DNA from: Ilumatobacteraceae bacterium
Lineage (GTDB): Bacteria; Actinomycetota; Acidimicrobiia; Acidimicrobiales; Ilumatobacteraceae
Direction: 5' to 3'
DNA length: 64,000 nt
NCBI GenBank assembly: GCA_033344875.1
Contig: JAWPMO010000001.1
Location: forward strand, 2,443,595-2,507,594
Shown: one piece after another, positions 36,765-48,567 of the stretch
Position numbering within the stretch: position 1 is the stretch's first letter
Layout of the letters: every line of letters starts with the position of its first letter
Made by a program: the position numbers and the translations under genes
Notes under the pieces: model-generated
Seen by the model: the letters and a program-made list of their open reading frames with translations, nothing else
Told to the model about the DNA's origin: nothing
The model's database searches: none

Positions 36765-37442
36765 TCAGAGGGCGACCGCGCGAATGCGGTCGTCGAGTTG
36801 GGCGACGACCGCGTCGAACGCGGCGTTGGTGCCGATGGCGACGGGATCCGGCAGCGACCAGTGCCACCAGTCCGGCGTCGCGTCGAGTTCTTCGTGCGCT
36901 TGGTCGCAGACGGTGACGACCTGTTCGTCGTCGTCGAATGTGTCGAGTCGGCTCGGCCGACCGCCCGACAGGTCGAGTCCGATGCGCCTCCCGGCGGCGA
37001 TGGCCCCGGGGTGCACGGCGTCGGCTGGGTGCGTCCCCGCCGACCTCGCTGCGCCACCCGTGCGCGCTGACCACATGGCGGCCGCGAGCTGCGACCGGGC
37101 CGAGTTGTGGCTGCACACGAAGAGCACACGGTCGACGGATCGCGCGCCGATGGGCGCAAGTTCTGCCAGCGGGTCGTGTCGGAGCCGGACGTAACGTCGC
37201 CGCCGGTCGCCCGACGACACGAGACGCTCGATCAACCCGACCGACTCGAGCACGTCGAGGTGGTGTGCCAGCAGGTTGGACGGCACCCCGGTGCGGGCGG
37301 CCAACTCGGTCGGTGACCGGTCGGTGATCGACAGCTCGTCGACGATCGCGAGCCGAGCCGGCTCGCCGAGCGCCGCGTGGACGGCGGCTCGCTGCGCCGA
37401 GCGGCGCGCCGTGGGGCCGTCGTCGTCGGCGGTGTCGTCCAT
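36765..37442 (-). CDS. ArsR-type repressor fused to LMW-phosphatase (ArsC-like) domain
   Basis: 225 residues combining two domains. Residues about 12-90 form an ArsR/SmtB winged helix (LGEPARLAIVDELSITDRSP, TGVPSNLLAHHLDVLESVGL, RRRYVRL). From residue about 103 a low-molecular-weight phosphatase fold begins with DRVLFVCSHNSARSQLAAAMW, carrying C-x5-R-S. A direct sensor-enzyme fusion of this kind is known in actinobacteria. It heads the ars operon 28 bases from a perfect palindromic operator. Confidence 0.88.
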   Translation of the reverse strand: MDDTADDDGPTARRSAQRAAVHAALGEPARLAIVDELSITDRSPTELAARTGVPSNLLAHHLDVLESVGLIERLVSSGDRRRRYVRLRHDPLAELAPIGARSVDRVLFVCSHNSARSQLAAAMWSARTGGAARSAGTHPADAVHPGAIAAGRRIGLDLSGGRPSRLDTFDDDEQVVTVCDQAHEELDATPDWWHWSLPDPVAIGTNAAFDAVVAQLDDRIRAVAL

Positions 37443-37469
37443 GCCGACGAACCTACCGACTCAACGACC

Positions 37470-37495
37470 ATTGACTCAATACGTATTGAGTCAAT
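37470..37495. promoter_or_regulatory. Perfect 26-bp operator of the ars operon
   Basis: ATTGACTCAATAC followed directly by its reverse complement GTATTGAGTCAAT. It lies 28 bases upstream of the ArsR-fusion start and is the obvious binding site for that repressor. TTGACT inside may overlap a -35 element. Confidence 0.8.
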
Positions 37496-37520
37496 TCACC
37501 TGGTGTTCACCGGCCGACGT

Positions 37521-38474
37521 TCACGCCGTGTCGACCAGGGTCTCGGCAGTGGTCCGGTCGGTGACCAGGCAGGTGACGAGCCTGCCGGTCAACGCCCCCC
37601 GAATGGCGTTGACCTTGCGCGCCCCACCGGCGACCGCGATCGAACGCGGGACCGCTCGGATCTGATCGAGGCTGACGCCGATGACCCGGTCGCGCAGCCC
37701 TCCGAGCACCTCGTTGCCCTCGGCGTCGAAGAAGCGCAGGCACACGTCGCCGACCGCGCCCCGCGCACCGAGTTCGTCGAGTTCCGACGGGTCGAACACG
37801 TTGCCGCTCTGTGCGAGCAGTGGCGAGGGTTCGAGTGCGCCGATCCCGGCCAACGCGACCGTGAGCTTGGGGAACAGCGACGAGGCACGGCTGACGAACT
37901 CGTCGTCTTCGAGAATCCGCCGCGCCTCGCTCGAACCCACGATCCCTGGCACGGGGAGGAAGACCGGCGACCCGTGGAGCAGTCTCGCCATCCGTCGCGT
38001 CAACTCGGTCGCGTAGACCTCGGCGCCGGGGTCGCCGACGCCGCCCAGCGTCTGGACGACCGTGACGCCTTCCGCCGAACGCACCGGCCGCATCGCGTTG
38101 ACCGTGGCGAGCAACGTCGAGCTCCACGACGAGATCCCGACGACGTCGCGCGATCTCACGGTCGTCTCGATGTGCAGCGCAGCAGCCGACCCGAGCGCAT
38201 GCATGAGCGAGACCTCGTCGTCGTCGGACGCGTCGACCACGATCGCCTCCGCCAACCCGAACCGTTGTCGGAGCTCCTCCTCGAGGGAGATGTTCAACCC
38301 GGCCGGCGGGTTGATGGTGATCCGAACCACGCCCTCGGTGACCGCCTGCTTGAGGAGCCGGGAGACCTTGGCCTGACTCAACGTGAGCTGCGCCGCGATC
38401 TGGGGTTGGCTGAGCCCGTCCTCGTGGTACAGACGCGCGACCCGCACGAGGAGCCGCTGGTCGGCAGTACTCAT
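37521..38474 (-). CDS. SorC/DeoR-family sugar-responsive transcriptional regulator
   Basis: 317 residues from the ATG at 38474. The N-terminal helix-turn-helix is ARLYHEDGLSQPQIAAQLTL with SQAKVSRLLKQAV, followed by a SorC sugar-phosphate-binding domain (VVGISSWSSTLLATVNAM, VVQTLGGVGDPGAEVYATEL, RSIAVAGGARKVNAIRGAL). It lies directly downstream of the apiose-type operon and on the same strand, so it is the likely regulator of that operon, sensing a sugar phosphate such as apulose 4-phosphate (inferred). Confidence 0.87.
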   Translation of the reverse strand: MSTADQRLLVRVARLYHEDGLSQPQIAAQLTLSQAKVSRLLKQAVTEGVVRITINPPAGLNISLEEELRQRFGLAEAIVVDASDDDEVSLMHALGSAAALHIETTVRSRDVVGISSWSSTLLATVNAMRPVRSAEGVTVVQTLGGVGDPGAEVYATELTRRMARLLHGSPVFLPVPGIVGSSEARRILEDDEFVSRASSLFPKLTVALAGIGALEPSPLLAQSGNVFDPSELDELGARGAVGDVCLRFFDAEGNEVLGGLRDRVIGVSLDQIRAVPRSIAVAGGARKVNAIRGALTGRLVTCLVTDRTTAETLVDTA

Positions 38475-38628
38475 CGTCCACACCGTACCCAGTGCCGAGA
38501 CCGTGCGATGGCGTGCGCGTCGGTCCGCGTCGGTGTCGGCATCATGGGAGTCGTGGGTGTCGGGGGGAGGGGCCCGCCGGGCCGCGACGTCGGTGAGGAC
38601 GTCACGACCCGACGGGCCAGGACGATCG

Positions 38629-41775
<3,147 letters not shown>

Positions 41776-41779
<4 letters not shown>

Positions 41780-43353
41780 CGAATCGTCTCCCCTTTGTCG
41801 GTGGGCCGGTGCCCGGCGGCGGATGCGGCGACGAGGGCTTCCTCGGTCGCTTCACTGCGGTGGAGGGTCGCGGTCAGTCGGCCCTTGCTCATCACGAGAA
41901 TCCGGTCGGACATCGCCAGGACCTCTTTGAGTTCCGACGACACGAAGACGACGCCGAATCCTTCGGACGCCATCTTCGCCATCAAGGCGAAGATCTCGGC
42001 CTTGGCGTTGACGTCGATGCCCCGACTCGGCTCGTCGAGCAGGAGCACCCGCGGCGAGGTGAGCAACGCCTTCGCGAGCACGACCTTCTGCTGATTGCCG
42101 CCGCTGAGCGACGTGATGAGCTGGTTGGGCGACGCCACCCTGATCCCGAGACTGGCGATCTGCTCGGCCACCGCCTCGCGCTGGCTCGACGTCCGGAGTG
42201 CCGGCACGACGTCACCCAGGTGATCCTCGAGTGAGGCGAGCACCATGTTGTCGGCGACCGACAGTGGCTGCACCAAACCGTCTCGCTGCCGATCCTCCGG
42301 TGCGAGGATGATGCCGGCCTTGATGCGATCGAGCACCGTGGACGACTCGAGCAACTCGCCCGACAGGTAGACGTCGCCGGTCGCGTCGCGATGGCGGCCG
42401 GCGAGGCACTCGAACAGCTCCGATCGGCCGGCGCCCATCAGCCCGTAGATCCCGACGACCTCACCGGCGTGGACGCTGAACGAGACATGATCGACGACGT
42501 AGCCGCCGTTGCGGATCAGACAGAGGTCCTCGACCCGCAGGCGCTCCTCACCGACCTCGCCGCCGTGGCCTTCGAACAGTTCCGCCGGGTCCTTGCCGAC
42601 CATCTTCCGGATGATCCACGGAACGTCGACCGCATCGATCTTCGACTCGTCGACGAGTTGTCCGTCGCGCAGCACCGTGATGTAGTCGCCGATCTCGATC
42701 AGTTCTTCGAGCCGATGTGAGATGTAGACGATCGCCACACCGGCCGTCGTGAGGTCGCGGATCACGCCGAACAGCTCTTCGACCTCGGCCGCGCTGAGCG
42801 CCGACGTCGGTTCGTCCATGATCAGCACCCGCACCTCGTGGGTGAGTGCCTTGGCGATCTCGACCACCTGCTGCTGGCCGATCCGCAGGTCGCCGACCAA
42901 CATGTCGGGGTCGATGTCGTGACCGAGCCGCTGGATGATCTCGCGGGCGCCGTCGCGTTGCGCCGACCGGTCGATGCCACCACGACGGGTGATCTCCCGA
43001 CCGAGATAGATGTTGTCGGCAACGGTCAGGTTCGCGCACAGGTTGAGTTCCTGGTACACGATGCCGATCCCGTGATCTTCGGCATCACGTGTGGAGTGCA
43101 GCTCGATCGGCTCGCCGTCCATCAGCAGTTGCCCGCTCGTCGGCCCCTGGACGCCGGCGACGATCTTCATCAGCGTGGATTTGCCGGCGCCGTTCTCGCC
43201 GACGAGCACGTTCACCTTGCCGCGACGCACCCGGAAGTCGACGTCGCGCAACGCCACCGTGCCGGGGAACACCTTGGCGATCTGCTCACAGCTCAGCACG
43301 ACCTCGTCGTGCACCTCGTCGGCAGCGACGTCGATGTCCGTGTTCATCGTCAT
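41776..43353 (-). CDS. Sugar ABC transporter ATP-binding protein (RbsA-like, two cassettes)
   Basis: 525 residues with two ATPase domains. First Walker A VLVGENGAGKSTLMKIVAG, then LSAAEVEELF and MDEPTSAL. The second has a degenerate Walker A (GIYGLMGAGRSELFECLAG), the usual RbsA pattern, with ITSLSGGNQQKVVLAKALL and LLDEPSRGIDV. It energises the permease. The ATG at 43353 overlaps the DUF2291 gene stop; MNTDID at 43347 is an alternative start. Confidence 0.92.
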
Positions 43354-44036
43354 CCCGCCATCTCGATCCGGACGGGCACGATGCGGATCGACGACAGGTC
43401 GATCTGGACGAGGTTGAAGGTGCGGATCGCCAACGCACCCATGAACGAGATCTGCCGGCCGGTCAGGTCGGTGTCGGCCAACGGGTTCAGCACGTCACGC
43501 ACGATCCGCTTGTTGATCTCGCTCGCGACCTGTCCGTACTCGGTCTGCGTCTTGAAGTCGCCGAAGTCGATGGAGCCGACGCCGTCTCGCACCGACGTCT
43601 CGTCGGATGGGATTCTCGTCCCGGCGTAGATCACGACGTCGGTCGGCCCGTCGTAGCCGTCGAGTGCGATCGTTGCGAATCCGCGGTCGCTGACCTCGGT
43701 CACCGTTCCCGTACCCCGCACGAGGTAGACGTGCGCCTCGCCGACCGTGATCGTGCCGTACTCCTCGGTGACCTGGACGAGTTGCGCCTTGTCGCCGTTG
43801 CCGCCGGCATCGACCTCGATCGCGTCGAGCACGGTCGCCAACTCCTGGGCCTCGTCGTCGATCGTCGGCAGCAGCGATGACTCCCAGATGTCGTCGACGT
43901 ACACGACGGGATCGAACGCCTCCGATTGCTGCTGGGCCGAGAGCTCACCCTCGTCGACGATCACGAGCGCCGACGGCAACGCCGCCACGAACGCCACGGC
44001 GGCGATACCGGCGATCCAGCGACCCTGGTGCTTCAT
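43350..44036 (-). CDS. DUF2291 periplasmic/lipoprotein-like protein
   Basis: 228 residues with an N-terminal membrane or signal segment (WIAGIAAVAFVAALPSALVI) and no clear lipobox. The body has FDPVVYVDDIWESSLLPTID, GTGTVTEVSDRGFATIALDG, and the C-terminal ISFMGALAIRTFNLVQIDLS. DUF2291 members are consistently found beside ribose-type sugar transporters and their kinases, including apiose loci as I recall. The exact role is unknown, perhaps in transport or sensing. It overlaps genes on both sides by 4 bases. Confidence 0.82.
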   Translation of the reverse strand: MKHQGRWIAGIAAVAFVAALPSALVIVDEGELSAQQQSEAFDPVVYVDDIWESSLLPTIDDEAQELATVLDAIEVDAGGNGDKAQLVQVTEEYGTITVGEAHVYLVRGTGTVTEVSDRGFATIALDGYDGPTDVVIYAGTRIPSDETSVRDGVGSIDFGDFKTQTEYGQVASEINKRIVRDVLNPLADTDLTGRQISFMGALAIRTFNLVQIDLSSIRIVPVRIEMAG

Positions 44037-45592
44037 GAGTTCGCTCCCGTTGCATGGAGGTGGGCGTCGGGCGAGTCGGCCCCGACCGGCACCTCGTTCG
44101 TGTTCCAGCCGCGCGACCGTTCGACCGCCTCGCCCCAGCGTGCGTGAGCGAGCTCCCAGTCGCGATCCGGCGCCGGCCGGAACTCGGTGACCGCCGGCCG
44201 CAGTCGGTCGACGTCGTCCAGCGACGGCCACCATCCGATCTGGTGCCCGGCGAGGTACCCGACACCCACGGCGCTGAGATCGGTGGTGGTCGGCCGGACC
44301 ACGACCATGCCGGTGACGTCGGCGACGAGCGAGGCGAGCAGGTCACTCCGCATCGCTCCGCCATCGACGTGGAGTCGTCGGCCCGCCGAGGACGGCGGCA
44401 GAGCGTCGAGCACGTCGCGCACTTGGAAGGCGATCGATTCGTAGGCTGCTCGAGCGAGATCGCCGGCGACCGAGCCGCGGGTGAGGCCGACGATGGTTCC
44501 CGTCGCCGTGGCGTCCCAGTGCGGCGCACCGAGGCCCGACAGGGCCGGGACGAAGTAGACGCCGGCTGCCGCCCCACGATCTGCGGTCGCCTCGCGTTCG
44601 AACCTCGCGAAGTCGTCGGTCGTGCCCGTCAGGCCGGCGACGCAGTCGAGCGCTGCCCCGGTTGCGTAGATGTTGCCTTCGAGCGCCCGGATCGCTTCGA
44701 CACCGTCGGCGGTCCGGCGGGACCAGCCGATCGCCCGGGAGAGCCCCGCGACCTCCCGATCGTCGGCCACGGGAGCGAGGACGGAGGTGCCGGTGCCGAA
44801 CGTCGCCTTGACGCTGCCGGGTCGCAGTGCGCCGTGTGCGACGAGCGACGCGTGCGAGTCACCGGCCACCGCGCAGACGGGCACTCCGCTCAGCTCGGCG
44901 ATCGCGCCGGCGCCGAACTCCGCCGCTGAAGCGAAGACCTCGGGCAGCGCGGCGCGTGCGATCGAGAACATTTCGAGCAGCTCGTCGGACCACTGCAACG
45001 TCGCCAGATCGAGGAGCTGCGTGCGCGAGGCGTTGGTCAGGTCGGTCGCATGGACCCGTCCTCCGGTCAGGTTCCAGAGGATCCACGAGTCGACCGTCCC
45101 GAGACAGATCTCGCCGGCCGCCGCGCGCCCGCGACCGTCGGGCACCTGGTCGAGCAACCACGCCATCTTGCCGGCGGCGAACATCGGGGAGAGCGACAGC
45201 CCGCTGAGCCGACGGATGCGCTCACCGGATCCGGACGCGGCGAGCCGTTCGCACAGCGGTTGGGATCGACCGCACTGCCAGCTGACGACGGGACCGAGCG
45301 GCTCACCCGTCGATCGATCCCAGATCACCGCCGATTCACGTTGGTTGGCAACGGCGACCGCGACGAGATGCGGGCGTTCGAGCGCGATGAGGCACCGCTG
45401 CGCGGCCGACGCGGTCGCCCGCCAGATCTCGGCGGCGTCGGACTCGACCCAACCGGGCCGCGGGAACGACAGTCCGGCGTGCTCGGTCGCCTCGGCCACG
45501 ACGCTGCCGGTGCGGTCGAGTGCGATCGCCTTGGTGTTGGTCGTGCCCTGGTCGAGGCAGAGGATGATCTCCCGCTCGGGCATCGCGGTCAT
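44033..45592 (-). CDS. aplK: FGGY-family carbohydrate kinase, probable D-apulose kinase
   Basis: 519 residues from the ATG at 45592. N-terminal IILCLDQGTTNTKAIALDR gives the phosphate-1 motif, VESDAAEIWRATASAAQRCL, VSWQCGRS, and TLGTVDSWILWNL-like GTVDSWILWNLTGG. The C-terminal domain has VKATFGTGTSVLAP, LGAPHWDATATGTIVGLT and VDGGAMRSDLLASLVADVTG. Family substrates range from glycerol to pentuloses. D-apulose is inferred from the adjacent isomerase and split transketolase, the set described for non-oxidative D-apiose breakdown. Ends overlap both neighbours by ATGA. Confidence 0.82.
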   Translation of the reverse strand: MTAMPEREIILCLDQGTTNTKAIALDRTGSVVAEATEHAGLSFPRPGWVESDAAEIWRATASAAQRCLIALERPHLVAVAVANQRESAVIWDRSTGEPLGPVVSWQCGRSQPLCERLAASGSGERIRRLSGLSLSPMFAAGKMAWLLDQVPDGRGRAAAGEICLGTVDSWILWNLTGGRVHATDLTNASRTQLLDLATLQWSDELLEMFSIARAALPEVFASAAEFGAGAIAELSGVPVCAVAGDSHASLVAHGALRPGSVKATFGTGTSVLAPVADDREVAGLSRAIGWSRRTADGVEAIRALEGNIYATGAALDCVAGLTGTTDDFARFEREATADRGAAAGVYFVPALSGLGAPHWDATATGTIVGLTRGSVAGDLARAAYESIAFQVRDVLDALPPSSAGRRLHVDGGAMRSDLLASLVADVTGMVVVRPTTTDLSAVGVGYLAGHQIGWWPSLDDVDRLRPAVTEFRPAPDRDWELAHARWGEAVERSRGWNTNEVPVGADSPDAHLHATGANS

Positions 45593-46557
45593 GACCGCCC
45601 CGCGATCAGTTGCCGAGCCGCTTCGGCGATCCCGAGCGCGTCGAGCCCGAAATGGTCGAGCAGCCACGGCGCCGAACCCGTCGGGGCGAACCGAGTGACG
45701 CCGAGCGACCGCACTGGCACCGGGTGACCGGCGACGACGCACTCGGCGACCGCGCCACCGAGGCCGCCGCGGACCGACGCCTCTTCGACCGTGACGATGG
45801 CGCCCGTTGTCCGTGCCGCGTCGAGCACGGCCTCGTGGTCGAAGGGGCTGAGCCAGGCGAGGTTCAGGACTCGCGACTCGATGCCGTCGGTGGCGAGCAG
45901 TCCGGCCGCGGCGACCGCCCGCTCGACGACCACACCGTTCGCGATGATCGTCACGTCGCCACCATCACGGAGGCGGATCGCCCGACCGACCTCGAAGGCG
46001 GCGTCGGACGGATTGACCCGAGGTACCGGGATCCGGCTCGTCCGGATGAAGCACGGCCCATCGCTGTCATGTGCGCGCCGTAGCGCCTGAGCGGTCTCGA
46101 TCGGATCGGCAGGGACGACCACGTTCAGCCCGAAGATCGCCCGGAGCCAGGCGAGGTCCTCGATCGAGTGGTGGGTGGGCCCGAGCTCGCCGTACGCCAT
46201 GCCGCTCGACACCCCGACGACGGTGACGTTCGCCGCCGAGTACGCGAGGTCGACCTTGATCTGTTCGAGCGCCCGACCCGTGACGAAGCACGAGGCGCCG
46301 AAGACGTACGGCATCATGCCGCCGTTCGCCAGCCCGGCGGCGATCCCCACCATGTTCTGCTCGGCGATGCCGACGTTGATCAGCCGGTCGGGAAAGCGTT
46401 CACCGAATCCGCCCAGCTTCGATGACCCGACCGAGTCGTTCGCGACCGCGCAGACGCGCTCGTCGGCCTCGGCCAGCTCGATCATCGTGGCCGCGATCGA
46501 ATCGCGGCAGTCGAATCGCGGTGCGTCGGTGAAGACCTCGTCGGCCGCTGCGGTCAC
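45589..46557 (-). CDS. aptB: Transketolase C-terminal subunit, probable apulose-4-phosphate transketolase
   Basis: 322 residues with a GTG start: pyrimidine-binding and C-terminal domains of a split transketolase. The catalytic Glu region INVGIAEQNMVGIAAGLA and the segment VVVPADPIETAQALRRAH are visible, with VTVEEASVRGGLGGAVAECV near the C-terminus. It needs the TPP-binding partner at 46554-47375. In the D-apiose pathway this pair moves a two-carbon unit from apulose 4-phosphate to glyceraldehyde 3-phosphate. Assignment by context; A/B naming is from memory. Confidence 0.82.
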   Translation of the reverse strand: MTAAADEVFTDAPRFDCRDSIAATMIELAEADERVCAVANDSVGSSKLGGFGERFPDRLINVGIAEQNMVGIAAGLANGGMMPYVFGASCFVTGRALEQIKVDLAYSAANVTVVGVSSGMAYGELGPTHHSIEDLAWLRAIFGLNVVVPADPIETAQALRRAHDSDGPCFIRTSRIPVPRVNPSDAAFEVGRAIRLRDGGDVTIIANGVVVERAVAAAGLLATDGIESRVLNLAWLSPFDHEAVLDAARTTGAIVTVEEASVRGGLGGAVAECVVAGHPVPVRSLGVTRFAPTGSAPWLLDHFGLDALGIAEAARQLIAGRS

Positions 46558-47375
46558 GCGGTGGCCCCCAACTCGTGCAGGGCGATCTCGTACTCGTCGG
46601 CGGTCGGCACACGATGGTGCCAGGCGACGTTGTCGGTCATGAAGCTGACCCCGTGTCCCTTCTCGGTCCGGGCGATCACGCAGTTGGGGCGCCCGTCCGC
46701 GTACGGCGTCGCGGCGAACGCTGCGGCAAGCGCCGGGTGGTCATGGCCGTCGACCTCGTGCACCATCCATCCGAACGAGGCGAACCGTTCGGCGAGCGGG
46801 TCGAGGCGCATGGTGACCTCGGTCGGTGCTCCCTGCTGGAGACCGTTGCGGTCGACGATCAACGTGAGGTGATCGAGTTCGAACTGCGACGCCGCCATGG
46901 CCGCCTCCCACATGCTGCCCTCCTGGAGTTCGCCGTCGCCACAGAGCGCGAACGTGCGCCACGAGGCGCCGCGCAGCTTCGCCGCGATCGCCATCCCCAC
47001 CGCGACCGGCAGGCCGTGGCCGAGCGGGCCGGTGCTGGCCTCGACGCCCGGCACCTTGAGCCGGTTCGGGTGTCCGTTCAGCGTCGACTCGGGTTGCGCG
47101 AAGGTCTCCAGCAACTCGTGCGGGATGAAGCCCGCCTCGGCCAGCGTCACGTACAGCGCCCCGGCCGAGTGCCCCTTGCTCAGCACGAAGCGGTCGCGGT
47201 CGGGATCCTCCGGCGCATCGGGGTCGATCCGAAGCGTGTCGAAGTACAACGCGGTCAGCACGTCGATGGCGGAGAAGTCACTGCCGACGTGGCCGAGACC
47301 CGCGGCGTAGATCATCCGCAGGTCGGACTCGCGGATGCGGCGCGCTCGTTCGCTCAGCGACACGATCTCGGTCAC
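46554..47375 (-). CDS. aptA: Transketolase N-terminal (TPP-binding) subunit, probable apulose-4-phosphate transketolase
   Basis: 273 residues from a GTG at 47375. TPP signatures: RMIYAAGLGHVGSDFSAIDV, VLSKGHSAGALYVTLAEAG, STGPLGHGLPVAVGMAIAAK, LCGDGELQEGSMWEAAMAAS with the GDG...N diphosphate motif completed in IVDRNGLQ, and CVIARTEKGHGVSFM. Split transketolases are typical of dedicated sugar pathways, not the pentose-phosphate housekeeping enzyme. It overlaps the isomerase stop and the partner start by 4 bases each. Confidence 0.84.
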   Translation of the reverse strand: MTEIVSLSERARRIRESDLRMIYAAGLGHVGSDFSAIDVLTALYFDTLRIDPDAPEDPDRDRFVLSKGHSAGALYVTLAEAGFIPHELLETFAQPESTLNGHPNRLKVPGVEASTGPLGHGLPVAVGMAIAAKLRGASWRTFALCGDGELQEGSMWEAAMAASQFELDHLTLIVDRNGLQQGAPTEVTMRLDPLAERFASFGWMVHEVDGHDHPALAAAFAATPYADGRPNCVIARTEKGHGVSFMTDNVAWHHRVPTADEYEIALHELGATA

Positions 47376-48370
47376 GAGCGCCTCAGATCGAGGAGCGAAC
47401 CGAGGATCTGACGCTGCGTGGCGAGCGCATCGTGACGGTCCTGCGCCTGACGCAGGGCATCGAGATCGAGTTGATCGAGTTTGGCCGACATCGCCTCGAT
47501 CACGTCGATGCTGAGTTGCGCGGCTCCGACGGGGTCTTCGCGGAACGGGAACTGGTCGAGCAGGATCGGCTGATCCCAACCGATCTTGCGCACGGTGTTC
47601 AGGAACTCGAGCGTGTCGATCGGGTGCACGCTGCCGACGACGAGATCGTCATCCCACTCGAGGAGGTTGTCGTTGATCTCGACGCTCACGAGGCGGCCTC
47701 GGCGATGGATCAGCTGCAGCATCTCCGACGGCGACTCCTTGGCGAACAGAGAGTGCCCGAAGTCCATGACGATGCCCAGGTTGTCGCAGCCGATGTCATC
47801 GATCGCGAGGAGCGTCTTCGCCCCCGTCGACAGCGTCATGTGGAGGCGCGGCTCCTTGAGTTTGTACTCGATCGCGAACTGGGTGTCCGGCGCACTCCGG
47901 ACGACGGCGCCGATGCCCTCGACCTCGTGGTCCCACACCTGCATGTGGTCGACCTGGAACGGGTAGTCGTGGCCGTCCTGGCCGGGCCAGAACTTGACGT
48001 AGTCGGCGTCGAGCTCGCCCGCGACGTCGACCGCCTGTTTGCACAGGTCGATCGCCTCCCGACGCACCGCGACGTCGGGATGGGTGAAGCTGCCCTTGGC
48101 GAAGCGGCGCGAGTAGATCGCCGGCGTCACCGCGATGGCGCGCATACCGTGTTCGTCGAGCACCCGGCGGACGTCGGCGGCCGAGATGTCGGGCGACGTG
48201 AACGGATAGTTGATGTCGAGATGCGTCAGGCCGCGCACCTTGCTCGCGGCCACGATCGCCTCGAGCGTGCTGACCTCGTCACCGTACGCATCGGTGGCGT
48301 ACCGGTCGACGAACTGTCCGAAGAGCCAGAGGCCCGCGCCGAACGCCATCGGCTGGTCGTTGCTTGTCAT
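47372..48370 (-). CDS. apsI: Sugar isomerase (AP-endonuclease-2/xylose-isomerase-like TIM barrel), probable D-apiose isomerase
   Basis: 332 residues. The TIM barrel carries metal-site candidates: Glu in QFAIEYKLKEPRLHM, Asp in GIVMDFGHSLFAKESP, Glu in LVSVEINDNLLEWDDD, and Asp in PILLDQFPFREDP. The family isomerises aldoses to ketoses or epimerises sugars. First gene of the operon, followed by the split transketolase and FGGY kinase. This combination supports aldose (D-apiose) to D-apulose conversion; another branched pentose or tetrose remains possible. An AT-rich palindrome lies about 70 bases upstream of its start. Confidence 0.78.
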   Translation of the reverse strand: MTSNDQPMAFGAGLWLFGQFVDRYATDAYGDEVSTLEAIVAASKVRGLTHLDINYPFTSPDISAADVRRVLDEHGMRAIAVTPAIYSRRFAKGSFTHPDVAVRREAIDLCKQAVDVAGELDADYVKFWPGQDGHDYPFQVDHMQVWDHEVEGIGAVVRSAPDTQFAIEYKLKEPRLHMTLSTGAKTLLAIDDIGCDNLGIVMDFGHSLFAKESPSEMLQLIHRRGRLVSVEINDNLLEWDDDLVVGSVHPIDTLEFLNTVRKIGWDQPILLDQFPFREDPVGAAQLSIDVIEAMSAKLDQLDLDALRQAQDRHDALATQRQILGSLLDLRRS

Positions 48371-48439
48371 CGAAAGTCCCCCTCAGCCGTCCCCCTCGAA
48401 CGGTCTGATGGATATCGAAGCAGGTGACGAATAGTCAGT

Positions 48440-48465
48440 CAACACTGAATAAATATTCAGTGTTG
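48440..48465. promoter_or_regulatory. Operator-like palindrome upstream of the apiose-type operon
   Basis: CAACACTGAAT, AAAT, ATTCAGTGTTG: perfect 11-bp arms in an otherwise GC-rich region. On the minus strand it runs into TTGACT, a -35-like hexamer. It is a candidate site for the SorC regulator. Confidence 0.65.
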
Positions 48466-48500
48466 ATGCGTCTCGTCCGAACACGCGCCCGGGCGCGCAA

Positions 48501-48532
48501 ACGGCCCAGGAACCGGGGGGTTCCTGGGCCGT
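48501..48532. terminator. Strong hairpin terminator after the Rieske gene
   Basis: ACGGCCCAGGAACC, loop GGGG, then GGTTCCTGGGCCGT: a perfect 14-bp stem 36 bases beyond the Rieske stop at 48568. It insulates that gene from the apiose-type operon. Confidence 0.8.
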
Positions 48533-48567
48533 CCGGCGATCGAGCGGGCGCCGGGGTTACCGAGGTG

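Noticed and set aside
38571-38583. Short GC hairpin after the duplicated binding-protein gene
   Set aside because: Only a 5-bp stem with a 3-base loop in GC-rich DNA; not distinguishable from chance.
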